Positions 26,855 to 35,521 of a stretch of DNA of 64,000 nt are shown here, one piece after another. The DNA comes from Bacteroidia bacterium (GTDB lineage: Bacteria; Bacteroidota; Bacteroidia; Flavobacteriales; Flavobacteriaceae): contig JAUIMB010000009.1 of NCBI GenBank assembly GCA_030432635.1, positions 78,883 through 142,882 of the forward strand. Direction: 5' to 3'. Below the pieces are notes generated by a model. That model was not told the DNA's origin. It saw only the letters and a list, made by a program, of their open reading frames with translations, and did not search any database. The position numbers and the translations under genes are program-made. Numbering within the stretch: position 1 is the first letter of the stretch; the number at the start of each line of letters is the position of its first letter.

Positions 26855-28501
26855 ATGAAAAATTTCAAATTATTCTTATTGAGCTTTGCCCTAATTATAG
26901 GTTGCTTTACATCATGTACCAATGATGACCCTATAGTTGAAGAGCAAAACATAGACCAAAGCGAATCAATAACGACCACACTTGAAAGGCTAAGCGAACA
27001 ATACAGCAGTCAAGGTGATGTGATTCCGTCAGCAAATCCAACTGGAAACATTGTTTTCGATTTTTGCTTTGATTTTGTTTATCCTTTAAACCTTTCCTAT
27101 AACAATGGATCAACCGTAACCGTAGAAAGTTTGGAGGATCTTGTCGATATTCTAATCAACTCGTCAAATGACCTGTACATTAATGGTATTGCGTTTCCTT
27201 TTAACGTTGAAACTTACGACGCAGCTTCGGATGCCATTGTAGTTGTTACCATAAATAGTGAGGAAGATTTTGTAGCCCTCTTGGAAGACTGTGATTTTGA
27301 TGTTGTAGATACTTGCGAGTGTTACGAATATTACGATCCTGTTTGTGTTGAAATTACAGCGCCAGATGGTCAAACGTTCTTAATGACCTATCCGAATGCT
27401 TGTTATGCAGAATGCGACGGTTTTACACAACAAGATTTTGCTGAAAATTGTGAAGGTGACTACAACAATCCTGGTGGCACGGAATGCTTCAGTCTTAACT
27501 TTCCAATAACAATTATTACCGACAATGGTACTTCAGTAACTGTGAATTCCCAAGAGGAATTGGACAATGCACTTTACAACACCTATTACTTTGATTTTGT
27601 ATATCCATTTGATGTTACTTTGGAAGATGGAAATATCATCACAATCACCGATGTAGAAAGCCTTGAAACCCTTTTGGAAGATTGCTATGGAAATTACGGA
27701 CCAAACGATTGTGAGTTTGAAATCGAATATTTACAGGATGTCTTAATGTTATGTGACACCTTTACCATTGAAATATTCAATCCTAATGGAAATATCGCAG
27801 ATGTCAATTATGCCAATTTTAATGACAATGGCCAACTTGTTGTAAACGGTACTCCAACGGTTGTTGATTCTGGAGCCTGGAGTTTGGCATGTATAGAAAA
27901 CCAAACCACTTTGACGATATCCAACTTAGGTACCTTTACGCTTTTAAATAACGACTGGACACTTGTTGATTATTTAGGAGAACGCATCATATTTGCCAAT
28001 GGAGAAGGCTACACGATTCATATTATTTTAGATTGTAACACATCTCCTTGCAGCGAATGTGAAGACCTACCGTATGACCCTGTTTGTGTTGAAGTAAGCA
28101 ATCCTGGTGGTGGAACAGAAGTCATTTCTTTCCCTAATGCATGTTATGCAGAATGTGAAGGCTATTCGCAAGCTGATTTTGTAGACTGCTCTGGAAACAC
28201 TTCCGAATGTACCACTGAAGCTGTCTTGGCGATTTTGTTGGAATGCCCATGGGTTACAAATAACACCAACACCTATACCTTCAATCAAGATGGTACTGTA
28301 AACATTACTGGATCTGGTTTAAGTACAGTAGGCAGCTGGACCATCTATATGAGCAACGATGGCTATCCTATCGTAGCTATTGAAGCCAATATTGGAAATT
28401 TTGGAGATGAGTGGCACTTTGTGGATTGCAATCTAATCAATAGTTTAACGGTCATAAGTGCTTTAAATCCAGCAGGAAATATAGTCATGAACTGTGAGTA
28501 A
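26855..28501 (+). CDS. Lipoprotein with two Kazal-like domains
   Basis: 548 residues from the ATG at 26855. A lipoprotein signal ends at TSC (Cys at about residue 22). Two Kazal-like modules each carry six cysteines: C154, C156, C164, C183, C187, C199, and C399, C402, C411, C430, C434 and one near 446. Each shows the YDPVC and PNACYAEC pattern of Kazal serine-protease inhibitors. Between them are acidic beta-rich segments. A TTG at 26816 would add 13 polar residues before the signal, so it is rejected. The gene faces the FecI-FecR-STN operon and ends in a strong terminator. Confidence 0.75.
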   Translation: MKNFKLFLLSFALIIGCFTSCTNDDPIVEEQNIDQSESITTTLERLSEQYSSQGDVIPSANPTGNIVFDFCFDFVYPLNLSYNNGSTVTVESLEDLVDILINSSNDLYINGIAFPFNVETYDAASDAIVVVTINSEEDFVALLEDCDFDVVDTCECYEYYDPVCVEITAPDGQTFLMTYPNACYAECDGFTQQDFAENCEGDYNNPGGTECFSLNFPITIITDNGTSVTVNSQEELDNALYNTYYFDFVYPFDVTLEDGNIITITDVESLETLLEDCYGNYGPNDCEFEIEYLQDVLMLCDTFTIEIFNPNGNIADVNYANFNDNGQLVVNGTPTVVDSGAWSLACIENQTTLTISNLGTFTLLNNDWTLVDYLGERIIFANGEGYTIHIILDCNTSPCSECEDLPYDPVCVEVSNPGGGTEVISFPNACYAECEGYSQADFVDCSGNTSECTTEAVLAILLECPWVTNNTNTYTFNQDGTVNITGSGLSTVGSWTIYMSNDGYPIVAIEANIGNFGDEWHFVDCNLINSLTVISALNPAGNIVMNCE

Positions 28502-28530
28502 TACATAATGTTGTTTTTTGTATATAAAGG

Positions 28531-28572
28531 AAAAGCCCTTCGGTTTAATTACTGAAGGGCTTTTATTATTTT
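28531..28572 (+). terminator. Terminator of the Kazal lipoprotein gene
   Basis: Stem 28531-28544 with 28551-28564, one wobble pair, a 6-base loop, then a T-rich tract. It also works in the reverse direction for dps, whose stop is at 28581. Confidence 0.75.
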
Positions 28573-28580
28573 TTAGTGCC

Positions 28581-29063
28581 TTAAACACTTTCGCCTAACC
28601 AAGCTTTCATCATCCAAACCGTTTTTTCCTGTCCAGTGATAAAATCACTCATCATCGCAATGGTACCTTCATCATTGGCATCAGAGGCATTTTCTAAAAC
28701 GGATCGTTCAATTTTTAAGAGTTCGGTCAAGGAATCTACAATCAATTGTACAGCCTTTTCGTCTTTAGAAACATTCTTTCCCACCGGAACTTTTGAAGCA
28801 TTGGAATACTCATCGAAGGTATGCATAGGTGTTTTTCCCAAGGTTAAAATACGTTCAGCGATTTCATCTACCCTTACATTGGCTTCAGTATATAATTCTT
28901 CAAACTTGATATGAAGATCAAAAAATTGTTTCCCTTTGATATTCCAGTGTATCCCTCTTAAGTTTTGATAGTAGGTTTGAAAATTTGCCAATAATTGATT
29001 CAATTCATGTGCAATGGCCTGAGTTTTCCCTTTATCTAACCCTATACTGTTTAATGTTGTCAT
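28581..29063 (-). CDS. dps: Dps-family ferritin-like DNA-protection protein
   Basis: 160 residues, four-helix bundle. The intersubunit ferroxidase residues are visible in HWNIKGKQFFDLHIKFEELY, with the following E and D in VDEIAERI. It should form a dodecamer that stores iron using peroxide and shields DNA. The divergent oxyR gene, 102 bases away, encodes a peroxide-sensing regulator, the known controller of dps in other bacteria. A TAAATTTG element lies upstream. Confidence 0.93.
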   Translation of the reverse strand: MTTLNSIGLDKGKTQAIAHELNQLLANFQTYYQNLRGIHWNIKGKQFFDLHIKFEELYTEANVRVDEIAERILTLGKTPMHTFDEYSNASKVPVGKNVSKDEKAVQLIVDSLTELLKIERSVLENASDANDEGTIAMMSDFITGQEKTVWMMKAWLGESV

Positions 29064-29084
29064 AATCTATTGTTTTTAGTTATT

Positions 29085-29092
29085 CAAATTTA
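29085..29092 (-). promoter_or_regulatory. -7 element upstream of dps
   Basis: TAAATTTG on the minus strand fits TAnnTTTG, 21 bases before the dps start. The dps-oxyR intergenic region is very A/T-rich, so the match has limited weight. Confidence 0.35.
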
Positions 29093-29165
29093 ATTTATAA
29101 TTTATTTTATTTATTATAGTTTTTATAAATAGTTTTTATATTTTTATAGCCTAAATTTATACAAC

Positions 29166-30104
29166 ATGACCATTACACAATTACACTACGTGTTGGCCAT
29201 TGCCGAACATAAGAACTTTACAAAAGCTGCTGAAAAGTGTTTTGTCACGCAGCCTACATTGAGTACACAGATTCAAAAACTGGAAGATGAATTGGATGTT
29301 CAGATTTTTGATCGAAGTAAAAAACCTATAGAACTTACTGATGTTGGCCGAAAGATTGTTCAGCAGGCCAAAAATATAGTTGATGAGTCTGATCGTATCC
29401 AAGACATTGTCGATCAGCAAAAGGGCTTTGTTGGTGGTGAATTTCGAATCGGAATTATCCCAACGATCATGCCAACCTTGCTTCCAATGTTCTTGAAGAA
29501 CTTTATCAAAAAGTATCCCAAGGTAAAACTTAAAATAGAAGAGCATACCACAGAGGAAATCATTACAAGAATTAATGATGGCCATTTAGATGCAGCCATA
29601 GCTGCCACGCCTTTGGAACACGATAACATAAAAGAACGCGTGCTTTATTACGAACCTTTTGTAGCCTATGTCCCAAGTGATCATAGATTGAGGGATAAGC
29701 AAAAAATTGATATTGCCGATTTAGACATTGATGATATGTTACTTTTGGAAGACGGACACTGTTTTAGAGATGGTGTGATCAATCTTTGTAAAGCCTTTAA
29801 AACCCATGAAGATGATCAATTTCAATTGGAAAGTGGCAGCATTGAAACCCTGATAAAGTTGTCAAATGAAGGCTTGGGCATGACTCTGTTACCGTATTTA
29901 AACACTATGGATCTCAATGAACGTATGACCAATAACCTTCGTCATTTCAATGCGCCTTCACCTGCAAGGGAAGTGAGCATTATTTATCACAAAAACGAAC
30001 TGAAAATGCAAATCATAGATGCTTTGCACAAGGTAATTTCTGGGATTATCAGAGGTGCCATCGCCTTTCAAGATGTAGAGATTATAAGTCCGGTTTCGAA
30101 ATAA
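29166..30104 (+). CDS. oxyR: LysR-family hydrogen-peroxide regulator OxyR
   Basis: 312 residues. The N-terminal winged helix-turn-helix (MTITQLHYVLAIAEHKNFT, then AAEKCFVTQPTLSTQIQKLE) is typical of LysR regulators. The redox pair is intact: Cys199 in LEDGHCFRD and Cys208 in INLCKAF, matching both residues and numbering of E. coli OxyR. Peroxide should form a disulfide between them and switch the protein on. It is divergent from dps, a classic OxyR target. Ends in a bidirectional terminator. Confidence 0.93.
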   Translation: MTITQLHYVLAIAEHKNFTKAAEKCFVTQPTLSTQIQKLEDELDVQIFDRSKKPIELTDVGRKIVQQAKNIVDESDRIQDIVDQQKGFVGGEFRIGIIPTIMPTLLPMFLKNFIKKYPKVKLKIEEHTTEEIITRINDGHLDAAIAATPLEHDNIKERVLYYEPFVAYVPSDHRLRDKQKIDIADLDIDDMLLLEDGHCFRDGVINLCKAFKTHEDDQFQLESGSIETLIKLSNEGLGMTLLPYLNTMDLNERMTNNLRHFNAPSPAREVSIIYHKNELKMQIIDALHKVISGIIRGAIAFQDVEIISPVSK

Positions 30105-30124
30105 AAAAACTTAAGTCTTTCCAT

Positions 30125-30155
30125 AAAAAAAGCGACCCGTAAGTCGCTTTTTTTT
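30125..30155. terminator. Bidirectional terminator between oxyR and the 65-residue gene
   Basis: Stem 30125-30136 with 30143-30154, all-A arm and all-T arm, loop of 6. It serves oxyR from the left and the small reverse-strand gene from the right. Confidence 0.8.
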
Positions 30156-30351
30156 ATTCTTCTATTAATATTAAACATTGATTGAGATCTGGATTCTGCA
30201 AGATCAAGGATTTGATATAAATCTTTAGCTCTTCAATTTCGTAAGGTAATAAGCGTTGAAGTGCTTTTTGTAATTCCTTGCAGAACAAGTTAGCATCGAA
30301 ACTAACTTTATTAAGTACCGTTTTAGTGTACTCAAACATTGCTCTTGCCAT
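30154..30351 (-). CDS. Small conserved-looking protein, function unknown
   Basis: 65 residues, helical, starting MARAMFEYTKTVLNKVSFD. Two amphipathic helices (about 18-50) and no signal or membrane segment. I do not recognise a named family; similar small proteins are widespread near housekeeping genes in Flavobacteriia, as recalled. It has its own A/T-rich leader (30352-30522), which shows no gene, and a terminator at its end, so it is probably real. Confidence 0.6.
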   Translation of the reverse strand: MARAMFEYTKTVLNKVSFDANLFCKELQKALQRLLPYEIEELKIYIKSLILQNPDLNQCLILIEE

Positions 30352-30522
30352 TTTTAGTTTGGGTTTTAGGTTAAGTAGAATTGTTCTATAGGCTGTAAAT
30401 TTTGTTTGTTAAATATAGAAAAAAAAATGACTCGAAATATTTTCATAAAAAAATTTAACAGCCAAATATTTGTTAAACAATACACAAACCATTAAAAACC
30501 AATACGTTAACCAACCATCAAC

Positions 30523-32805
30523 CTAGCGTTTTACGATTTCTATGGTTTTATTTCCAGAAACAGAAAACACCTTCAAAATATAAAACCCAGACTCTAAAGC
30601 AGTTAAGTCTAATTTATAATACTCATCTTCGAAATTTGATGATAAAACTTCTCGACCATTAACGTCATAAACGATTGCTTTGTCAAGGACAGTTGCACTT
30701 TCAATGGTCAAATTATGATTTACGGGATTTGGGAACACGCTTACATCTAGAATGTTAAACTCATTTGTGCTCAACCCATCAGATACTAGCGTCGTATAGG
30801 TATTTGTAATTACTGGCGCATTAAAATCGAAATAAATTTCAGCATTATTGTTAAACGTTTCACCAAGCTCTAAGCTTTCCAATGTTTTAATCTTATATGT
30901 GAGATAGCCATCATTATTTGCATCATCAAAAGGAAGCTGGATGTTTTCAAAAATAAACTCTACGTCATTGTCAGGATTGATTCTTGTGTAGAAATCATGA
31001 CTTCCGTTTAAAGGAATCAACGTACTGATATCAAATTTAGTAATATCAATAGGATTGTTGACAACTATATTGGTCGCATTAGCTGTTCCTAAGTTTTCAA
31101 AACGTATCAAATAGTGAACATAGTCACCAACGCGTTCAGGTAAAATAGATTCACCTTCTAAACATCTGATATCATTTGGATCGAATGAGTTGACCACGAC
31201 ATGTTTAAAACCAAAATCATTATTGTTAGGTGTTTCATCATCAACAACTGGAGATATGGTGACTTCATAATTCAAAGCGTCACCCAAGATCAAAGGAAAG
31301 TCAGGATCTGTTGATGTATTCAGGTTAAATGTTACGATAATCTCACGCTCTTCAAATGGCATTAAATCAATAAAATCCCATGATAAAACATCATTTACAT
31401 TAGTAGTTTCAGATGGATTAGAACCTAGGTATTGCATATAATCACTATCGGGACTGTAATCAAAGGTAACCTCACCTGATAAAGTGACACTTCCAACATT
31501 CCTGTAAACAATTTTATAAGTCACCTCAAACCCTGGAATTGCAAATTCTAAAGGAATAAAAAGAACCTCCAAATCATTGTAAACACCATCAGGAGTGATA
31601 CAAAAATCTTGATTATAAGGACTTTCATCCGAAGAAAAATCAACCGAAATAGTAGTTGGAGATATGCTATAATAATTTGGGCTTACAAGCTCTGGAATTA
31701 ATGTATAGCTTCCCTCTTGAAGAGAAACATTATAATTACCAGATGAATCAGCCATAAAACTTGTATTGTTAATGCCGTCAGATATATTAAACTTTAAGTT
31801 GGGATATATGTCATCATTATCATCACAACCATCTAAATCTGTATCCACTTTATTTTGACCTTCAACGACATAGTTTCCACCTCCTGGTCCAAATGAACAA
31901 TACGTATTCACCACACAGTCATAACCGAAACCATCAATTATATCTTGAATAGTTTCCATTTCATCTCCATCAACACAAATAAATTGTAGAGACGAACAGT
32001 CTTCGATATTAATATCCTCAATAGATCCGTTTTTTAGATTTAAAGATTGTAGATCGATGGAAGATTGTAAATTCAAGGTTATTAAATTGTGATTCTGACT
32101 TGCATCGAGATTAGATATAAACTCATTATAACTTAGATCTAGATATGATAGATTTATGAGTCCGCTTAAATCTATATTCATCAAATGATAGCTATTGTTT
32201 AGGTCTAAATGTTCTAAACTATTTAGACCATCCAAATCTATACTTTGTATATCTGAGTGAGGAATTTCTACAAATTCTAAACTAGTCAAATCACTCAAAT
32301 CTAATCCAGTTAAATCATACATGCCTAAAAGCATTAGAGTTTCCAAATTAATAAGACCACCTAAATCTAAAGTTGAAATTTCCAAATGAGAACCAACTAG
32401 TGTACTTAAATTTGTAAAGCCAGTGAGATTTAATTGATTCGTCGGAAAACTACCACCACCTAATTCTAGAAAATTAAGATTTGTAGTTGGTACTGCGTCT
32501 AAAGATTCATAATTCGGGCTATATACAATAAGACGCTCAAGATTAATAAAGTATTCTAGACCCTCAAACTCTGCAGCAGTATTAGTTATCAATACTAAGC
32601 TGGTTATGTTTTCCGCTTCTGTAATTTGAATTTCACCATCATCATTTGTGTCAGCATCTGAATCAGCAACTCCATCGCCATCAGAATCTACACATTGCTC
32701 GTTTACTAATTCATATTTTAACGATATATCAGGAAAATCAATAATTTGAGAATTGCAAATTAACGTAATAAATAAACACAAAAAAGAAAGTAGAAATGAT
32801 CTCAT
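30523..32805 (-). CDS. Secreted leucine-rich-repeat protein with T9SS sorting domain
   Basis: 760 residues. The signal peptide (1-19) is followed by an Asp-rich calcium-binding stretch (DSDGDGVADSDADTNDDGE, near 41-59), about ten leucine-rich repeats (residues 65-280, with units such as LSGLINLSYLDLS), a second Asp-rich segment (VDTDLDGCDDNDD, near 317), beta-sandwich domains of the DUF11 / DUF7619 type, and a C-terminal T9SS type A sorting domain (about 690-760, VSVFPNPVNHNLTIES). It should be exported through the type IX system and anchored on the surface. LRR proteins of this sort act in adhesion. Confidence 0.85.
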   Translation of the reverse strand: MRSFLLSFLCLFITLICNSQIIDFPDISLKYELVNEQCVDSDGDGVADSDADTNDDGEIQITEAENITSLVLITNTAAEFEGLEYFINLERLIVYSPNYESLDAVPTTNLNFLELGGGSFPTNQLNLTGFTNLSTLVGSHLEISTLDLGGLINLETLMLLGMYDLTGLDLSDLTSLEFVEIPHSDIQSIDLDGLNSLEHLDLNNSYHLMNIDLSGLINLSYLDLSYNEFISNLDASQNHNLITLNLQSSIDLQSLNLKNGSIEDINIEDCSSLQFICVDGDEMETIQDIIDGFGYDCVVNTYCSFGPGGGNYVVEGQNKVDTDLDGCDDNDDIYPNLKFNISDGINNTSFMADSSGNYNVSLQEGSYTLIPELVSPNYYSISPTTISVDFSSDESPYNQDFCITPDGVYNDLEVLFIPLEFAIPGFEVTYKIVYRNVGSVTLSGEVTFDYSPDSDYMQYLGSNPSETTNVNDVLSWDFIDLMPFEEREIIVTFNLNTSTDPDFPLILGDALNYEVTISPVVDDETPNNNDFGFKHVVVNSFDPNDIRCLEGESILPERVGDYVHYLIRFENLGTANATNIVVNNPIDITKFDISTLIPLNGSHDFYTRINPDNDVEFIFENIQLPFDDANNDGYLTYKIKTLESLELGETFNNNAEIYFDFNAPVITNTYTTLVSDGLSTNEFNILDVSVFPNPVNHNLTIESATVLDKAIVYDVNGREVLSSNFEDEYYKLDLTALESGFYILKVFSVSGNKTIEIVKR

Positions 32806-32844
32806 AGCGGTATTTGGTTGATTACTTATATCTTAAAGATACTT

Positions 32845-32893
32845 AAACTATAAAAAGGTTGCGTTAAAAACACAACCTTTTTATAGTTTTTTT
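32845..32893 (-). terminator. Terminator of the AIM24-family gene
   Basis: Perfect 17-bp stem, 32845-32861 with 32873-32889. On the minus strand it follows the stop at 32904 by 11 bases. It separates that gene from the LRR gene's promoter region. Confidence 0.75.
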
Positions 32894-32903
32894 CGACGGT
32901 TAC

Positions 32904-33728
32904 TTAAAAACGATTATCACCATCGAGCAAATCGCCAAGTCCGCCAAGAATACTGCCCTCGCCTTTACTATTTCCTCCACGAGGTAAAGAAGACACAATA
33001 CGTCCAGCTAATCGACTAAAAGGTAAAGATTGTACATAAACAATACCTGGACCTTGTAATTTGGCAAAGAACAGGCCTTCTCCTCCAAACACCGTGTTTT
33101 TAATGCCACCTACAAACTCGATATCATAATCAATATCTTGGGTAAAGCCAATAATGCATCCTGTGTCAACTTTCAAGGTCTCTCCTGCTTGCAGTACTTT
33201 TCGCGCCATGGTGCCTCCAGCATGAACAAAAGCCATACCATCACCTTCTAACTTTTGCATGATAAAGCCTTCTCCACCGAAAAGTCCTCGCCCTAATTTT
33301 TTGGAAAACTCTATGCCAACGCTTACACCCTTAGCTGCACAAAGGAAGGCGTCTTTTTGACAAATGAATTTCCCATTGTATTCCATTAGGTCTATTGGGA
33401 TGATTTTACCTGGATATGGTGATGCGAAAGAGACGTTACGCTTTCCTGAGAGATCGTTGTAAAAAGCCGTCATAAATAAACTTTCTCCCGTAAGAATTCG
33501 TTTTCCTGCACCTAAAATTTTACCCAAAAAGCCTTTATCTTTTTGTGATCCATCACCAAAAATGGTATCCATTTTAATTCCTTCATCCATCATCATAAAG
33601 CTTCCCGATTCGGCAATCACAGCTTCTTGAGGATCTAGTTCTATCTCTACGTATTGCATCTCTTCACCATAAATACGGTAATCGATTTCATGTGCATTTC
33701 TATCGTTATAATCTGGTAGTTTTTCCAT
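32904..33728 (-). CDS. AIM24 / TIGR00266-family protein
   Basis: 274 residues, beta-rich, with the family's glycine-rich blocks: GSFMMMDEGIKMDT, FFAKLQGPGIVYVQSLPFS and GFMQK-like variants in between. Members are found in bacteria, archaea and mitochondria (AIM24) and are of unknown biochemical role, with a barrel fold. The Gly-rich C-terminus (about 250-270) resembles the tail seen in other Bacteroidota members. Own terminator; no clear partner. Confidence 0.88.
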   Translation of the reverse strand: MEKLPDYNDRNAHEIDYRIYGEEMQYVEIELDPQEAVIAESGSFMMMDEGIKMDTIFGDGSQKDKGFLGKILGAGKRILTGESLFMTAFYNDLSGKRNVSFASPYPGKIIPIDLMEYNGKFICQKDAFLCAAKGVSVGIEFSKKLGRGLFGGEGFIMQKLEGDGMAFVHAGGTMARKVLQAGETLKVDTGCIIGFTQDIDYDIEFVGGIKNTVFGGEGLFFAKLQGPGIVYVQSLPFSRLAGRIVSSLPRGGNSKGEGSILGGLGDLLDGDNRF

Positions 33729-33859
33729 AGTTGAACGTTTTTATTGTTTTTAGATTGATTCAGTTATAGGTTGTATCATCATTGGTTTTGTTACAGCTAG
33801 TGCGCAATGTTCTTAAGAAATTCAAAAATCGCCACGCACTGCTCTCTGCGAAACAAAAT

Positions 33860-34315
33860 CTAAGATTTTAGTTTTACTGTCCACTCAAAATTGAAATCAG
33901 AGACTAGTATACCTTCGGCGTTTGTCCCTTTGGCATTTAGCCAGACGGTCTGTCCTTCTCCCGTCTCAATAGTTTTATTTATAGCATCATCAATGAGAGC
34001 GCCTTGATCACATGAAAATGTAATGCGTCCTGTCGCTTTTTTCGTAAAAGTCGCATTATTGGAAGCGACCAACATCGATATTTGTTTACCACTAGACCAA
34101 ATTTTCGACATGACCAATGCTCCAGTGGTCAACTCTGCTGCCATACCTTGCACAGCCCAAAACATGGATTTAAATGGATTTTGGTTGATCCATCTATGCT
34201 TTACGGTCACTTTACAATGGTTATTAGACAAAGACTTGGTTCTCACACCACAAAAATAAGCTGATGGTAATTTGAACAATAAGAAGGTATTGATTTTTCT
34301 AGGAGAAATGGCCAT
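33860..34315 (-). CDS. DUF4442 domain protein (hotdog fold, thioesterase-like)
   Basis: 151 residues. The central pattern NPFKSMFWAVQGMAAELTTGALV is that of the DUF4442 family, which adopts the hotdog fold of acyl-CoA thioesterases. No catalytic Asp or Glu in the usual place is certain. Length is normal for the family. The 131-base gap to the AIM24-family gene contains no clear feature. Confidence 0.8.
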   Translation of the reverse strand: MAISPRKINTFLLFKLPSAYFCGVRTKSLSNNHCKVTVKHRWINQNPFKSMFWAVQGMAAELTTGALVMSKIWSSGKQISMLVASNNATFTKKATGRITFSCDQGALIDDAINKTIETGEGQTVWLNAKGTNAEGILVSDFNFEWTVKLKS

Positions 34316-34423
34316 TATTTGTAGTATGTTTCAGCTAAAATATTGAAAATTATCGATAATTCAATATGTTAATATTATGTTAATTTTTAGTACTATGCGT
34401 AACATAATACCTTTTTTTGGACA

Positions 34424-34431
34424 TATATTTG
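34424..34431 (+). promoter_or_regulatory. -7 element upstream of the DUF4870 gene
   Basis: TATATTTG fits the Bacteroidota -7 form, 29 bases before the start at 34461. No good TTG lies 19-21 bases upstream. Confidence 0.35.
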
Positions 34432-34460
34432 CATAAGAAATTACTATATGTTTTGAAATC

Positions 34461-34907
34461 ATGGCAAACAATCATCAAAAAAACATCGCAACCTTTATTC
34501 ATTTATCAACCTTTAGCAGGTTTATCATTCCGCTTGGGAATTACATTGGACCTATTGCATTATGGATGATCAATAAGGACAAATCTGATTTTATTGACGC
34601 ACATGGTAAGCAAGCCATTAACTTTCAGATTAGTATTTTACTGTATACCATTATCATTGGAACATTGACCATTCCGTTTTTCATCTTTAAGTTGTTCAAC
34701 GGTATTGACTTTATCGATTTTCATGGGTTTCATGACTTCCATATCGACATAGGTGAACCTTCGCCTCTATTATATATCTCTGGCGGATTAGGGTTTCTAG
34801 CGGTTATTGCATTTATTTTGGAATTGGTGCTAATCGTGATCGCTAGCTTAAAGGCAAGAGATGGTGAATTTTATGAATATCCACTCACCATCAATTTTTT
34901 AAAATAA
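34461..34907 (+). CDS. DUF4870 domain membrane protein
   Basis: 148 residues with three membrane helices (about 20-40, 58-78 and 110-135). The pattern around SDFIDAHGKQAINFQIS (residues 38-54) is the DUF4870 hallmark. A short His/Asp/Phe-rich loop (FIDFHGFHDFHIDIG) lies between helices 2 and 3. Family function unknown. It precedes the structured RNA at 34951. Confidence 0.85.
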   Translation: MANNHQKNIATFIHLSTFSRFIIPLGNYIGPIALWMINKDKSDFIDAHGKQAINFQISILLYTIIIGTLTIPFFIFKLFNGIDFIDFHGFHDFHIDIGEPSPLLYISGGLGFLAVIAFILELVLIVIASLKARDGEFYEYPLTINFLK

Positions 34908-34950
34908 CAATCGACCATTACAACCATGCATCTATTTTACAAACATATAC

Positions 34951-35069
34951 GCGTTAGGGATTGCAACGATAGCTTTTGGCGAGGTGCGCATCGAGCCAAA
35001 ACTTTAAGTGGAAAGCCCGACCCGTTTCCTGCAAGGTTTCGAAAACCTTGTAGGCATTAAGGGTAACGC
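34951..35069 (+). ncRNA. Structured RNA element, resembling the Flavo-1 motif
   Basis: This 119-base stretch folds on its own. The ends pair (GCGTTA 34951-34956 with TAACGC 35064-35069). Inside are a 7-bp hairpin (34974-34980 with 34995-35001) and a 12-bp hairpin with one G-T wobble (35028-35039 with 35043-35054). The single-stranded GGAAAGCCCGACCC segment between the hairpins looks like a conserved core. From memory, similar sequences recur in intergenic DNA of Flavobacteriia, and the Rfam Flavo-1 motif is a candidate match. It could be a stand-alone RNA or the leader of the PadR-PspC operon. Confidence 0.55.
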
Positions 35070-35079
35070 CAAAAAGAAA

Positions 35080-35112
<33 letters not shown>

Positions 35113-35182
35113 TCAATGCGCTTAAACCAAGACATTGGCGTATGAACCAAAAAACGAACAGTTTCACTTTAAAATCTCATTT

Positions 35183-35521
35183 ATGAAGATAGAAAACACA
35201 AAAGCTCAAATGCGAAAAGGCGTGTTGGAGTACTGTATTTTATCAGTGCTTAAGGATGATGACGCTTACGTGGCAGAAATCCTCGACACCCTTAAAGACG
35301 CAAAATTGCTAGTCGTAGAAGGAACTATATATCCGCTACTCACAAGACTCAAAAATGCTGGATTGCTCAATTACCGTTGGGAAGAATCCACCTCAGGACC
35401 ACCACGAAAGTATTATGGTCTTACCGAAACCGGACAGTTGTTCCTTAAGGAATTGACAACCACCTGGAACGAATTACAAAACGCAGTTAACATAGTAACA
35501 AGACAAAAAAACACGAAATAA
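35183..35521 (+). CDS. PadR-family transcriptional regulator
   Basis: 112 residues from the ATG at 35183 (MKIENTKAQMRKGVLEYCIL). An in-frame TTG at 35135 would add 16 residues unlike the family and is rejected. The winged helix is clear: the recognition-helix region VVEGTIYPLLTRLKNAGLL and the wing PRKYYGLTETGQLFL. It overlaps the next start by one base (TAATG), so it is translationally coupled to the PspC gene. PadR plus PspC pairs often autoregulate envelope-stress operons in Bacteroidota. Confidence 0.93.
   Translation: MKIENTKAQMRKGVLEYCILSVLKDDDAYVAEILDTLKDAKLLVVEGTIYPLLTRLKNAGLLNYRWEESTSGPPRKYYGLTETGQLFLKELTTTWNELQNAVNIVTRQKNTK

Noticed and set aside
35135..35182. TTG start extending PadR by 16 residues
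   Set aside because: The added residues do not resemble the family. The ATG at 35183 opens the typical start MKIENTKAQMRKG.
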